Assembly (NCBI GenBank): GCA_004352715.1 | Contig: SCFE01000048.1 | Location: 507,114 to 571,113, forward strand | Length of the DNA stretch: 64,000 nucleotides | DNA from: Hofstenia miamia | Lineage: Eukaryota; Xenacoelomorpha; Acoela | Direction: 5' to 3' | In this document: positions 47,001-57,374 of the stretch, piece after piece | Numbering within the stretch: position 1 is the first letter of the stretch | Layout of the letters: the number at the start of each line of letters is the position of its first letter | Translations under genes and position numbers: made by a program | Notes under the pieces: generated by a model | Databases searched by the model: none | What the model was told of the DNA's origin: nothing | What the model saw: the letters and a program-made list of their open reading frames with translations, nothing else

Positions 47001-50000
47001 AGACAGTGGAGAATGTATTTATAGATTTTACCAAACCCTCCTTGGATCATTCATGTTCTCAAGTGCAAAATACATAAGACATCACAACATGGAATGGATC
47101 CGCGAAACACCACAAATTTTCAGTAAGCAGAACTAAAACATGCCGAAATGAAGCAAGGGGAAATTGTTATGAATGCAAGCAATCACGATATGGATAATGT
47201 ATTGTATTGGAAAAACAATTTGTTTTTTGTGATTGTGATGGCCAAAATCTTCAATAAATTATGTTCTTGTCATTTAGCATAAAACATTTTGGAAGTAGCA
47301 TCATTTTTCCAAACATGTATGAGGTGGTCTCGTTTACTGCTGCTACCAGCTTCAACCGCTAAAATAGCATAAAGCTATACCCACTCTCAACTGTTTTATA
47401 TAAATGTAATAGAAAGAACTATTGAGGGGAAAGCAAAGTGTTATAATGATGTAGATTTTGGCAGGCATATAGAGTCTATTAATGATTATCGGTCCTGGCC
47501 AATTAGTAGTAAATCATAAATTTTCACTTGGTGGGATTTGATCCTCTTGTTTTTAAGTGCTAAAAAGTGGAAATTTGATTTGAACAAATTCACAGTATGA
47601 GTTTAATTATTTGAATGAAAAGTGCAATTTGGGGGTGTTCATTCATATTTTAATGCACAATATTGTTTGTTTAATTGAATTTTGCATGTAGTGGCAGCAA
47701 ATCATGCATGGTACTATTTTCTTCATTTTTACATTTTTGATATTTTGACTTGTGTGTCTAAATTTAGAAGGGCCATGGCCCCCTCTTGCCCCCCTAAATG
47801 GCGCCACTGATGGCTGCTATGAAGCGCAATCACTTTGCATCAAATGCTGCCAATATTTTACCTACAAACATATTTTGTATGCGCAGAGGCCGTTTCTAAT
47901 AGCCTATCTACAACTCTACTTAGTGAAAGCGTTACCCACTTTTATTTTTGGGTGAACTCAAAGAATGGATAAAACACAGACATCAAAAATGAATTACCGA
48001 ATTTCACTGTTTATCAAAAGGCGAAGACATTTGAGCAATAAAAAACGTACTGCGAAAATGTTGATTCGTTTAAATTAACAAATACAAAAGCAAACATTTG
48101 CTTCGATACAATATTTACAATTTTTTGCACAAAGCACTCACTTAAACGCATATTCCGTCTATTAAGCAACGCAATACCATTGCCAAATAGAGATGCGTTA
48201 TCAGTTAGAAAAACGGTCATTGCGGGATGCTGCGGTGACAGATAGTTTGGTGGCACCATCGCATCGATCAAAGAGAAAGAATTATTATAAAATGCATTTT
48301 CCAAAGAAAATCTAATAGAATTTATAATTTGGATTAAGAGAATGCTTAACAGTAAAACTGTGTTAGCTCTTAAGTTGAACAGAGATAAGGATTTTGTGGT
48401 AACCGCAGTAACTTTCGGGAGATTTTTGTATACCGCAGTGAGTTTAGTGTTTCTGAGGCGATAGGCTGTAGCGTGAAAATGTTGTTGCGGTGCTATTTTT
48501 GAAAAGTGTCTACCGCGCACATCTCTATTGGCACGAATACTTTGAATTATTATAAGAAATATTGTTCTCTTTCGAAATGATGGGATATTTTAGAACAAAA
48601 CTACAAACAATGTCTCGTATATGACTATAGTTAAGCAATCAATTGAAAAGCAGTTAATTTGAATATTAACTTGATGAGTTTAACGAAAGTGGGAACTTAT
48701 ATATTGAATTTCATGGGGCCTAAAAATGTGGTACTTAATTTTTAAATTTGTTAATACATTAGTGTTAAATATTTACCACTACTTCTGCATCCATTAAGAT
48801 GACATTTGGGTATTTTGAATCCGTCGCCTTTGATATTTTTGTGACTTTCGTTAAATCGAATGATCGAAAAATCGCTTCATTCTTTTTTGCTTTCTTAGGG
48901 CAATACTCCAAGCGATCCTTTCCACAACTACTTTTCTCGTAGACTCTTACAATGCAGTTTACCCAAGACTAAGGAAATCAATCTGTGTTATGTGCTAATG
49001 TATTAAGCGAATATAAAATTAATGAGATACCTTTAGATCTTTTACTTAGATATACAAAAATTATATTAAGATTTGATTATTACGAAAAATATTGTAAACA
49101 TTTTTAAATTTTAATTACTGGTGGTTATGGATGAACTTCATATAAATTAATGATTATTATTGTAAAATAATTGAAAATTATAGTATTGAAATACAATGAT
49201 CGCTTGAAAAATAGAGCAACGATTAAATAGTTGAATATGCAAATGTAACATTTATTATTGTTTACTTAAAGTTCTGTTCATGTGTTCTTAAATTTTCAAT
49301 ATTTTAAATTATTTACAATTATGTCATATAATATTATAAAAATGTGGCTAGTTTTTGTAAGCAAGTGAATACAATGTAACAATTTAAAATTTGGTTATGC
49401 CGCTAAAATTCAAAATATTAAAGCGTTTTACTATATAAGAGGGTAACAGAAAACAAAAGAAAAAGATGACTTTGACAGTATACATGTACACTTAAAATAG
49501 TACAGTCGGAATAAATTATGATATATGAATTTGCATAGAGGCTCTATACAGTATGCAGCCCAAGTTCTACCAACTAAGACATAAAAGAACAGTAAAAATA
49601 CATATTGCAGTCTTATTCTAATTACATTTAGTGTACACGCTTTTAGTAGTTGAGAGTTATTTTCTATTATTGTCATTAATAACGGTCCATTATTAGTTGC
49701 AAAATTTTTCAAAGCGTTATTATGTACATTTGACAATGAATTTACAAGTAATATTTTGCACAATCAAGAATTTTTACGGACCTGTGGAGGAAACTAACTT
49801 GACGGTTTAAGATAAACACTCTGATTATTAAACTTTTACATAAGCCTATTAATGGCCAATAAAATTAATATCTCTGTCCATAATAGTAATATATATATTT
49901 ACTCTTTTTGGTCGTTTTGAAATTTGTAACATATGCTTACATTCATTCCAATGTCTAATAAATAAAAGGCCCGATAAACTAAATCTAAGCAATTTCATTT

Positions 50001-53000
50001 AAACGCCTAAAATAAATGAATAAAATCAAATTGACTAAATGCGCAAATCTAACTACTGTTACAAAAATTTAGCATTTTTCTAAAGTTTTCCACACATGAG
50101 TGCAAAGAAACTGTTTTCAACAAAATATTTGTAAGAGCCTTAAATACAATTGCGTACTGTATTGCAAAAAATATATATCTGCAATTTCAGCAAAAACGTT
50201 TGTTATGTTTTTGGCAAGATATTCTAGAAAAGTTCTGCACAAAACAATGCATTTATGAAACAATAAAGTAGAATTTCTCAATTTGAAAGCGAAATTTCCC
50301 ACAGTTCAGGAAATTAATATAGCATTCCCCTACCTAAATTTGATCCGCTTGAGTTTGCCCAAAACAATCTCTTTCACTCAGCAAATACATGTAGTTCGCA
50401 AAGCCAGTAGCAAACTCAATGCTATAAATTGCAGAACTTGGAGCATTTCTGTTTAAAGAATATAATTTTTTTTATCTACCAACTTAAAAAACAAGATAAT
50501 TTGCCCGAATATAACTTCCAATAGTTTCAGGATGATTCGTTAATCCAGAGTACAATGGTTTCACAGTTAGAATTTTGAACAAATTTACAGTAATGTTTCC
50601 AAACCTACTAGGGGCGGATCCAGCAAAGAATTTTAAAAGGGACGATTTTTTTCATTGTCATAAAATTTTTATAATTGTTTAGCCCGATACACTCGCTGCA
50701 TGAGTATTATTGAAAAATCAAATACATGCACACTGAGCTGTTGTCAGCAGTCAATTCACCGCATGTGCTGTTATCTTGAATTTATTTGATTGATTATGAA
50801 AAATACAGGAGGACATTGGTTTTAAGAAGGGGGTGATCGCCCTAGTGCTGTGTAGGTAAGACTTTTCCAGTCCAGTTACCCCACCGCCTTACTATGCTTG
50901 CCCCGTACCCGTAAAAGCTTTACCCATACCCGTAAAAGTTTTACCCTACTCATATTTTTTAGGAAATAGAACAAATTAAAAAACAATGAAAACAATAATG
51001 CAAAACATAAAAAGGAAAATATAACAAATTTGCAAACGAATAGAAAGATATTAATCCATCAAACTGTCTTTTTTCTATATTATATAGTTAGCCTCCTGCG
51101 CTCACTTCAAACTCCAATAAGAAAAATGTTTATGTTAAATGAAATTAATACAATTAATAAATACATGCAGCCATATTAGGGCTGACTAAGAAACTGTTTC
51201 TCGTTGGCCATATGCATTAGTAAACAAATTTCCATGTTCCACAGCATTTTTCTAGCATTAATGAGCCTCCTTTGCAATAGCAGGCTCATAGACACGTTGA
51301 ACCAGGGCTACGTGGAGGGTAGCTATTAGAATTTACCTTAAATGGTAGCCCATCAAGTTGATCTTAAGATTAACAATGTTACCCGACTTTTTAAAGTTCT
51401 TCCCGTACCCGGCCGTACTCGTAAAAGCTTTACTCGTAAAAACGGGTAACCACACAGCTCTAAATCGCCCCTTTCCCTGAATCCTCCACTGCGCCTTATT
51501 ATTTGAACATTAGGTGTGATAAGAATTTAAAAATTTTTGGCATTTATTAAAAAATTGGGTAATTTGGCATCTAATTAACAATGCAAATTCTCAATAACTC
51601 AACAATAAGAAATCATATCTTAATTTCTTCAGCCAAATTTCTAGATATAGCCCTAAATAATATGTGGACAAAATTTCATAGCAATCAGCCGGAAAATAAC
51701 GACATTTTGTTTTTTGAAATGTTTAAGAACATGAAAATATGCTTTTCGAGAAATAGCCAAAAGAAGCTAATACAGAGTAAGGACAAAATGATTCGATTTG
51801 GAATTACTTTTGTATTTTCGCTTAAGTTTAATGTTGATCAAGTACAAAATGCAAATTTTTGCAAGGTTAGAGCAGAAGAGTTAGCTGGGACAGGCGTCAA
51901 ATACTTGCTGAGGGCATTGTTAAGGGCTTTCTACAAAGAGACCTCCCATTTTGAGAGCCTGAAAACGATAAATATCGCCATTGCAAATGACTTGAAAATC
52001 CAATTTTACGTTTTCCAAATACGCTAAAAACACCCAGAACGAAAAATCGTCCTATATAAAAAAACCCAAATATTCACATCGAGGAACTTAAATAATCGGA
52101 TTTTCATTGAAAAATATTTAATAATTGTTGGCAAAAATGTTAACCATAACAAAGGAGCACATTTATAGATGTGTTCATATCCACAGATTTTCAGATTTTC
52201 TAATAGGCTTGTAGAAAAGTATTTGGAAATGTGGACCAAACCGATTGCATTTAATGGATTCAATAGGCAGTTTTAGCCTTAAATTCGCATTTCAAATACC
52301 AATTATCTTTGGTATGCCATGAAGTAGAACAAATAGGATACTCAGAATAATCTTTTCAAAAATTCGTAAATAGGGCGGTGGTTTTGCAGCATCCGGCAAG
52401 TCGGATGCTAAATTTTTGAGATTGCATTGACTTAATTTTTTTTCTTGTGTAAGTTACGATGGAAAACAATACATGTAATCTAATTTAACATAGTAGATGC
52501 ATTGTACTTTATGACTTTAAGATATAAATTTTCAAAATTACTAAATCAACTCAAATCAATTGAAATCAATTGATTTGAAAATCAAAATCAAATCAAATCA
52601 AATAAATTGACTTGATGTCAATTCAAATTAATGTCAACGACAACCCTGGTGTAAGTAAAAGCTTTAGACTTAGGAATATCAAAGTGTAAAAATTAGGCCT
52701 ATTCGAAAACAGATAATTTTTCGGCAATTCAGCTCTTCTTTGTGCACATGAAGAAATGTTTCACACCCTCAACCAACGAAATTAATACTCTCTATTAATT
52801 TCTAAAAAAGCGCACTCATAATTTTCGTCATCAAATTCAGTGATGTGCAGAAACTGTCAACAGAATATTGAAAAAATAGAAACTGATAATACATTTCATC
52901 ATCATTGTTTTGAAATTTCCTTTAAATAGCAAAATCACACTAAAAATCTTTTAAAGGATCTTTTTTGAATCAATAAATAATTTTAATTTTTCTTTTTCTT

Positions 53001-53320
53001 TATTGGGAGTTTAAATGGCCAACACGGGTGCTATGATTGATATAATGTTTTTCACAAAAATAAATTTTTAAAATTTGCTAAAAATCAATGTTTAATGTCT
53101 ATGTTGCTGAAAAATAATTTTCAAAAAAACTATATAAAAACTCATTAAAATGCGCTCTGATATAATTAAGTTGAAGTGAATGCTATAGATGAAAGATCCA
53201 TCAAAATATTACGAACTTGATCACTTAACTTCAATTCAAAATGAAAGATGAACATACCTTCATCTTATTTTCATCTCTGACGTAAAACTCATCTTCTTTT
53301 AAAGGCGTTTCGTCATCCAT
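38081..53320 (-). CDS. DOK-family adaptor, PH + IRS-type PTB domains
   Basis: Five exons join in consistent phases to 347 residues: 53258..53320, 48777..48968, 42698..42779, 42008..42096 and 38081..38698. Exon 1 reads MDDETPLKEDEFYVRDENK. Exon 2 has the PH strands (SWVNCIVRVYEK, KDRLEYCPKKA, FDLTKVTKISKATD). Exon 3 gives YVFFGYAGGLL and exon 4 the closing PH helix with its invariant Trp (VAEWLDILKKV). Exon 5 is the PTB domain (LFEVSLLPMYDAG, HVYWPMPAIVKYG, AGCYVFESKEASIIQTAI), then an acidic tail with tyrosines in IYSDK, FMYIDD and YYDDEDIYDN, likely phosphorylation sites. DOK proteins sit at membranes downstream of receptor tyrosine kinases. Oddly, the arginine pair that binds phosphotyrosine in DOK1 (RRYG, GRRC) is not conserved. 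The exon 4 donor (GTACAC) is weak. The start codon is inferred; exon 1 also appears in an assembly duplicate at 54735..54797. Confidence 0.87.
39400..40580. other. DOK-like gene intron 4, no further feature
   Basis: AT-rich intronic sequence on the non-coding side of the gene. Short plus-strand frames (39105..39341, 40115..40315) show no family resemblance. Confidence 0.5.
40589..40802. mobile_element. hAT MITE, 214 bp
   Basis: Ends CAGGGGCATGCGCAG and CTGCGTACACCACTG (reverse complement CAGTGGTGTACGCAG) are imperfect inverted repeats with GGGGG runs close by. The flanks tttcaaac (40581..40588) and tttccaac (40803..40810) match at 7 of 8 positions, the 8-bp duplication expected for hAT. It lies in intron 4 of the DOK-like gene. 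Confidence 0.85.
42297..42421. repeat. 62-bp inverted repeat folded on a single N
   Basis: The arm running from 'aatagtagtagaagagggta' through 'cttttttctgattggtcgag' is followed, after the N at 42359, by its reverse complement with one mismatch (tctg/tcgg). Such a fold-back at an N is a typical assembly or library artefact, but a real hairpin element is possible. It lies in intron 3 of the DOK-like gene. Confidence 0.85.
43411..43847. mobile_element. hAT-like element with GGCTC-repeat interior, gapped
   Basis: Ends CAGACCTGTCAACGA and TCACTGACAAGTCTA (reverse complement TAGACTTGTCAGTGA) pair as terminal repeats. Flanks ctcagcat (43403..43410) and cttaacat (43848..43855) match at 6 of 8 positions. 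The interior is full of GGCTC/GAGCC words on both strands, typical of hAT subterminal binding repeats, and a 73-N gap (43737..43809) falls in the densest part. Any frame here spans the gap and is spurious. Confidence 0.7.
44447..44631. mobile_element. 185-bp MITE with TTA target duplication
   Basis: Left end AGCGGATGTTACACGATG, right end reverse complement AGCGGATGTCACGCGATG, differing at two positions. TTA flanks both sides (44444..44446 and 44632..44634). A 3-bp TWA duplication suggests the PIF/Harbinger superfamily. It abuts the mariner element immediately to its right. Confidence 0.8.
44637..45176 (-). mobile_element. Internally deleted mariner-like element
   Basis: Terminal repeats CATGGTGGCTTATAAAGAAT and (reverse) CAGGGTAGCTCATAAAGAAT continue with GACATTTT and are flanked by TA on both sides (44635..44636, 45177..45178). 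Inside, the minus strand keeps the transposase C-terminus: PPKSPVTSIIWIFG in the place of the PP.SPDL..DFF.WG block, then NLENLRTKIIKEVQKIS and AVTNLNAKCAIVI. Further upstream a broken piece reads LSVRQILEEKV. The 5' half, including the first catalytic Asp, is gone. It lies in intron 2 of the DOK-like gene. Confidence 0.85.
45180..46500. other. DOK-like gene intron 2, no further feature
   Basis: No transposon ends or coding signal seen between the mariner and the hAT element. Confidence 0.5.
46509..47809. mobile_element. hAT element, 1,301 bp, with perfect target duplication
   Basis: Begins CAGTGGCGCCATTT and ends AAATGGCGCCACTG, a perfect 14-bp inverted repeat. It is flanked by ATGGCTGC on both sides (46501..46508 and 47810..47817), an exact 8-bp duplication. 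Subterminal GGGGG runs occur at both ends. The interior has only short frames (46579..46785 minus, 46815..47024 plus) with no hAT catalytic motif I can recognise, so it is probably non-autonomous. The intact ends and exact duplication imply a fairly recent insertion in intron 2 of the DOK-like gene. Confidence 0.93.
48188..48527. mobile_element. Probable hAT-type MITE
   Basis: TAGAGATGCG at the left and TAGAGATGTGCGCGGTAG (reverse) at the right suggest short inverted ends, with several GCGGT/ACCGC words inside. Flanks ttgccaaa-like and ttggcacg agree at only about 5 of 8 positions. The minus-strand frame 48014..48520 crosses its inner boundary and is not supported as a gene. Confidence 0.5.
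48970..50600. other. DOK-like gene intron 1, no further feature
   Basis: Upstream of exon 2 the sequence is AT-rich with no supported feature on either strand. Confidence 0.5.
50843..51462. mobile_element. hAT element nested inside another hAT
   Basis: Ends TAGTGCTGTGTAGGTAA and (reverse) TAGAGCTGTGTGGTTACC are typical hAT terminal repeats. The flanks gatcgccc (50835..50842) and aatcgccc (51463..51470) match at 7 of 8, a target duplication made from the outer element's sequence. Several 'cccgtacccgtaaaagc' repeats lie near the ends. It contains a SINE copy. Confidence 0.85.
51165..51307 (+). mobile_element. SINE-like repeat, copy 3
   Basis: From 'tgcagccatattaggg' to 'cgttgaaccaggg' it matches the copy at 8261..8404 along its whole length, including the internal hairpin. 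It is the innermost layer of the nest. Confidence 0.75.
51581..52027 (+). other. Unassigned 148-codon frame in DOK-like intron 1
   Basis: Begins MQILNNSTIRNHILISS and ends IQFYVFQIR. It lies antisense in the intron, between a hAT nest and a MITE. No domain recognised. Frames of this length in AT-rich DNA need not be genes. Confidence 0.2.
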
Positions 53321-53880
53321 TTAGCAAATTTTATATTCTAATGCACTAGTCTATTAGATAAGATTCTTAAGCAAACAGTTCTCACCACCATGCATTCGCT
53401 GAATCACACTCAGTGCTTAATCTCTGTATATGTTTACTTTATTAACATATATTATTCTTAAATTTGTCAATATATATGCAAAGCATATTAAACATTATAG
53501 TAGTGCCTCTTCTCGGTAGTGGAATATTCATGAACATTCTTGAAATTTGTGAGCATTCATACTTCTAATGAATATTCTCAAATCGCATGCACAATATCTA
53601 TAAGATTCTTCAAGCCATATTTTGTGCAGTTTTACAAGACTGTCACTTGCTTAGATGTTTTCAGGTTGCAATTCGCATCAGAAGAATTTCTCACAAACGT
53701 CAATAGGTGGGCGCAAATAGTCTGCAAAGATTTTTTTGGATTTTATGTAAAACTATTGTTTTGTTCGAATGCATCTTTTTCAATTATGTTTAGACGTAAT
53801 TTATTTTCTGAAACAGAAATTCATTCATTCACTATATATTTGATTGTGCACAACGTTTGGGTATACAAAAACTGAAATTA
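52405..53880. repeat. 1,476-bp tandem duplication, copy 1
   Basis: Identical as far as I can compare to 53882..55357, with only a single N (53881) between. It holds exon 1 of the DOK-like gene and a hAT MITE. Exact identity plus the single-N joint point to overlapping contigs that were not merged. Confidence 0.95.
52455..52648. mobile_element. hAT-like MITE with TTGATTT subterminal repeats
   Basis: The right end, reversed, is CAGGGTTGTCGTTGAC followed by repeated TTGATTTGATT, a familiar hAT pattern. GTGTAAGT stands on both sides (52447..52454 and 52649..52656), an exact 8-bp duplication. The left end TACGATGG matches the right only loosely. A second copy at 53932..54125 comes from the tandem duplication. 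Confidence 0.7.
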
Positions 53881-53881
53881 N

Positions 53882-55357
53882 ATGCTAAATTTTTGAGATT
53901 GCATTGACTTAATTTTTTTTCTTGTGTAAGTTACGATGGAAAACAATACATGTAATCTAATTTAACATAGTAGATGCATTGTACTTTATGACTTTAAGAT
54001 ATAAATTTTCAAAATTACTAAATCAACTCAAATCAATTGAAATCAATTGATTTGAAAATCAAAATCAAATCAAATCAAATAAATTGACTTGATGTCAATT
54101 CAAATTAATGTCAACGACAACCCTGGTGTAAGTAAAAGCTTTAGACTTAGGAATATCAAAGTGTAAAAATTAGGCCTATTCGAAAACAGATAATTTTTCG
54201 GCAATTCAGCTCTTCTTTGTGCACATGAAGAAATGTTTCACACCCTCAACCAACGAAATTAATACTCTCTATTAATTTCTAAAAAAGCGCACTCATAATT
54301 TTCGTCATCAAATTCAGTGATGTGCAGAAACTGTCAACAGAATATTGAAAAAATAGAAACTGATAATACATTTCATCATCATTGTTTTGAAATTTCCTTT
54401 AAATAGCAAAATCACACTAAAAATCTTTTAAAGGATCTTTTTTGAATCAATAAATAATTTTAATTTTTCTTTTTCTTTATTGGGAGTTTAAATGGCCAAC
54501 ACGGGTGCTATGATTGATATAATGTTTTTCACAAAAATAAATTTTTAAAATTTGCTAAAAATCAATGTTTAATGTCTATGTTGCTGAAAAATAATTTTCA
54601 AAAAAACTATATAAAAACTCATTAAAATGCGCTCTGATATAATTAAGTTGAAGTGAATGCTATAGATGAAAGATCCATCAAAATATTACGAACTTGATCA
54701 CTTAACTTCAATTCAAAATGAAAGATGAACATACCTTCATCTTATTTTCATCTCTGACGTAAAACTCATCTTCTTTTAAAGGCGTTTCGTCATCCATTTA
54801 GCAAATTTTATATTCTAATGCACTAGTCTATTAGATAAGATTCTTAAGCAAACAGTTCTCACCACCATGCATTCGCTGAATCACACTCAGTGCTTAATCT
54901 CTGTATATGTTTACTTTATTAACATATATTATTCTTAAATTTGTCAATATATATGCAAAGCATATTAAACATTATAGTAGTGCCTCTTCTCGGTAGTGGA
55001 ATATTCATGAACATTCTTGAAATTTGTGAGCATTCATACTTCTAATGAATATTCTCAAATCGCATGCACAATATCTATAAGATTCTTCAAGCCATATTTT
55101 GTGCAGTTTTACAAGACTGTCACTTGCTTAGATGTTTTCAGGTTGCAATTCGCATCAGAAGAATTTCTCACAAACGTCAATAGGTGGGCGCAAATAGTCT
55201 GCAAAGATTTTTTTGGATTTTATGTAAAACTATTGTTTTGTTCGAATGCATCTTTTTCAATTATGTTTAGACGTAATTTATTTTCTGAAACAGAAATTCA
55301 TTCATTCACTATATATTTGATTGTGCACAACGTTTGGGTATACAAAAACTGAAATTA
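53882..55357. repeat. 1,476-bp tandem duplication, copy 2
   Basis: Second copy of 52405..53880. One of the two should be removed from any gene count. Confidence 0.95.
54735..54797 (-). other. Duplicate of DOK-like exon 1
   Basis: Same 63 bases and GTATGTTC donor as 53258..53320, displaced by 1,477 bases. If the duplication is an assembly error this is the same exon; if real, the gene has two alternative first exons coding the same residues. Confidence 0.8.
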
Positions 55358-55857
55358 ATCATGATTGACATGTAAAAAAATTGCAAATGCATTGTTACAT
55401 ATACAAGGTCAATAAATTATATAGCGTGAATTTTCATTGCTATGCAATATATAGCGAAAATATACAATATAATTAAATTTGCTTGTTAGCTTGTGGTCAA
55501 AGTGGTGGACTAAATAACTACAATTATAAACTAAATGCACAAAACACTAAAATAGCTAAACTGGTACTTCTTTGGTTGAATATCCACTAAGGAATTAGCC
55601 AGTCTGTTCAAAGTATATTTTACATCAAAGAAATTTTGAGGACGTCATGTGTTGGAGGGATGTAGAGGATTCGTTGTCTTCATCATTTTATTGCAAATTT
55701 AGTTTTTACATTCTTCATGATAGATTTTGAATGAATGATTTTGAATGCCCTTCTTTGAATGTCGTCTCATTTCTTTGACTAAGATTGGGTGAGCTGCATG
55801 TTCCCTACACTGAAGCAAGATTCTAGAACAGATCTGATTAATGAAACATAAACTTAC

Positions 55858-56026
55858 AATTAATCTCTTCCAAAAAACGTTTTTGCAAGTCATTCCAACA
55901 GTGCTGAAACTCGAAAACTTGTCCATGGATCTGGAATGGATCTGGATCAGAAAATGCGATGCATGGATCTCGGAGATACGCCGTGGATCCAAAATTTTCG
56001 TTCAATAGTATGGTCGAGCAGAGCAA
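55858..56026 (-). other. Candidate exon of an unidentified gene
   Basis: The minus strand reads DPFQIHGQVFEFQH and CWNDLQKRFLEEIN, then a strong donor GTAAGTTTATG. The residues look protein-like and the donor is good. No matching acceptor or partner exon was found and the family is unknown. An upstream Met at 56026 could be a start. Confidence 0.3.
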
Positions 56027-56237
56027 TTATAGAAAATTACTGCTGAATTGGATGCAGCAGACTTTCGACATTAGTTCCAACGAAATTATTCTGGAATATG
56101 AAGCTATGTTGAAAATCTCTAGTCACTCATTTTACTCATGTTTAAGGGTCATTAGAAATCAGTTTGACATTTAATCAAAGAAACTATGTGTAGCAGTTAA
56201 AAAACCCGCTGCTAATTAACTAATAATGAGTTCTTCT

Positions 56238-57373
56238 CCATTTTTTACAAGTATGACTATATATAAATCTAGAGTATAACGTTATGAAAGGTAAATTATT
56301 TTATTATACAAAAATGTGTCGTCCTTCCAATTTTTCATAAATATTTCTGCATTTTGCAATCAAAAATACTGCAGTATCTGAAAATACCATTGTATTAAGT
56401 TGGTATATCTTATTATAGTGACTGCTTTTCTTTAATGAGTTGCTTTTTAGAAATCCTTCGATAATTGGAAATTCCAAAGTTCGATCCATAAGAATTATAT
56501 TGCTCTGTATCCATGAAATCCACTGATAGGCAAGTATGGAAACTCTAACTGACTAATCATTAACTGAATAGCAATGTACTTTTTATGATTCCTTAATGGT
56601 TTTCATAAAAAATGCTTAAGCATTCATAATGCACAAATTAATAAGGATATCTAAAATCTTGAAACACCTCTTAATAATAAAGAATCATCTCCTTGTTAAT
56701 TTTCATCTTTGGCTCTGTGCACAGCATGCCTGAACAGAACGTGGATGACCTATTTACTATTTTTTGAGGCTAACTGTTACTGCAATAAGCCATAAAATCC
56801 TTTATTATCTGAACACTTAATATGAGGATAATTTGAAAGTTAATAGAATACGGTTTTCCAAAGGAAATCTACAATTGAACTTGTGCACAAACACTGAACA
56901 CACAATTAATGAAGATTGGTCACCATAAAACTCAAAGCACCATAAAGAGAGTAATGTGCTCCCATCGAATAACTGTTGAATGACTTCTGTGTAAGTACAG
57001 AAGTAAGAAAGAAGAATACTTCCAATCTTATTTTCATTGAAAGTGTGCTCCCAAAATGACTGCCACTTGAGCATTGTGGACTATAAACATTCTAACCAAA
57101 AATCAAAACTTTGGTCTGCCACTATCAAAGGAAATTGCCATAGTGTTGAAGTCACACAGCCTCACCCCATATTAGAACTGGCTCCTGTTCAAAAGAAACA
57201 TTGCAACCTCCCCTCCCTAATTAAAATTTGACACTATGAAAAATACTTTTTCAAAGTAATTAACATAGAGAATCCATTTGGAAAACTATCACTCAAACTA
57301 TTACAAAATATATTGGGCATCTACAAGTACAATGTTGATATCATTCACTCTTGCCACATGCAAAGCACAATAC
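56238..57373. repeat. 1,136-bp tandem duplication, copy 1
   Basis: Apparently identical to 57375..58510, separated by a single N at 57374. Frames within it (56304..56489, 56817..57074) recur unchanged in the second copy and I do not recognise them. Confidence 0.95.
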
Positions 57374-57374
57374 N

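Larger units (their letters stand above)
50609..51491. mobile_element. hAT-like element, outer layer of a nested set
   Basis: Left TAGGGGCGGATCCAG and right (reverse) CAGTGGAGGATTCAG are imperfect terminal repeats, each followed by a GGG.CGATTT word. It has been split by a second element at 50843..51462. No matching 8-bp flanks are visible (aaacctac against cgccttat), so the outer boundary is less certain. Confidence 0.65.

Noticed and set aside
48014-48520. 168-codon minus-strand frame
   Set aside because: Most of it lies in a probable MITE and the rest outside it; no domain motif could be defended.
53540-55352. Identical 111-codon frames at 53540 and 55017
   Set aside because: Copies made by the tandem duplication; no family resemblance and AT-rich composition.
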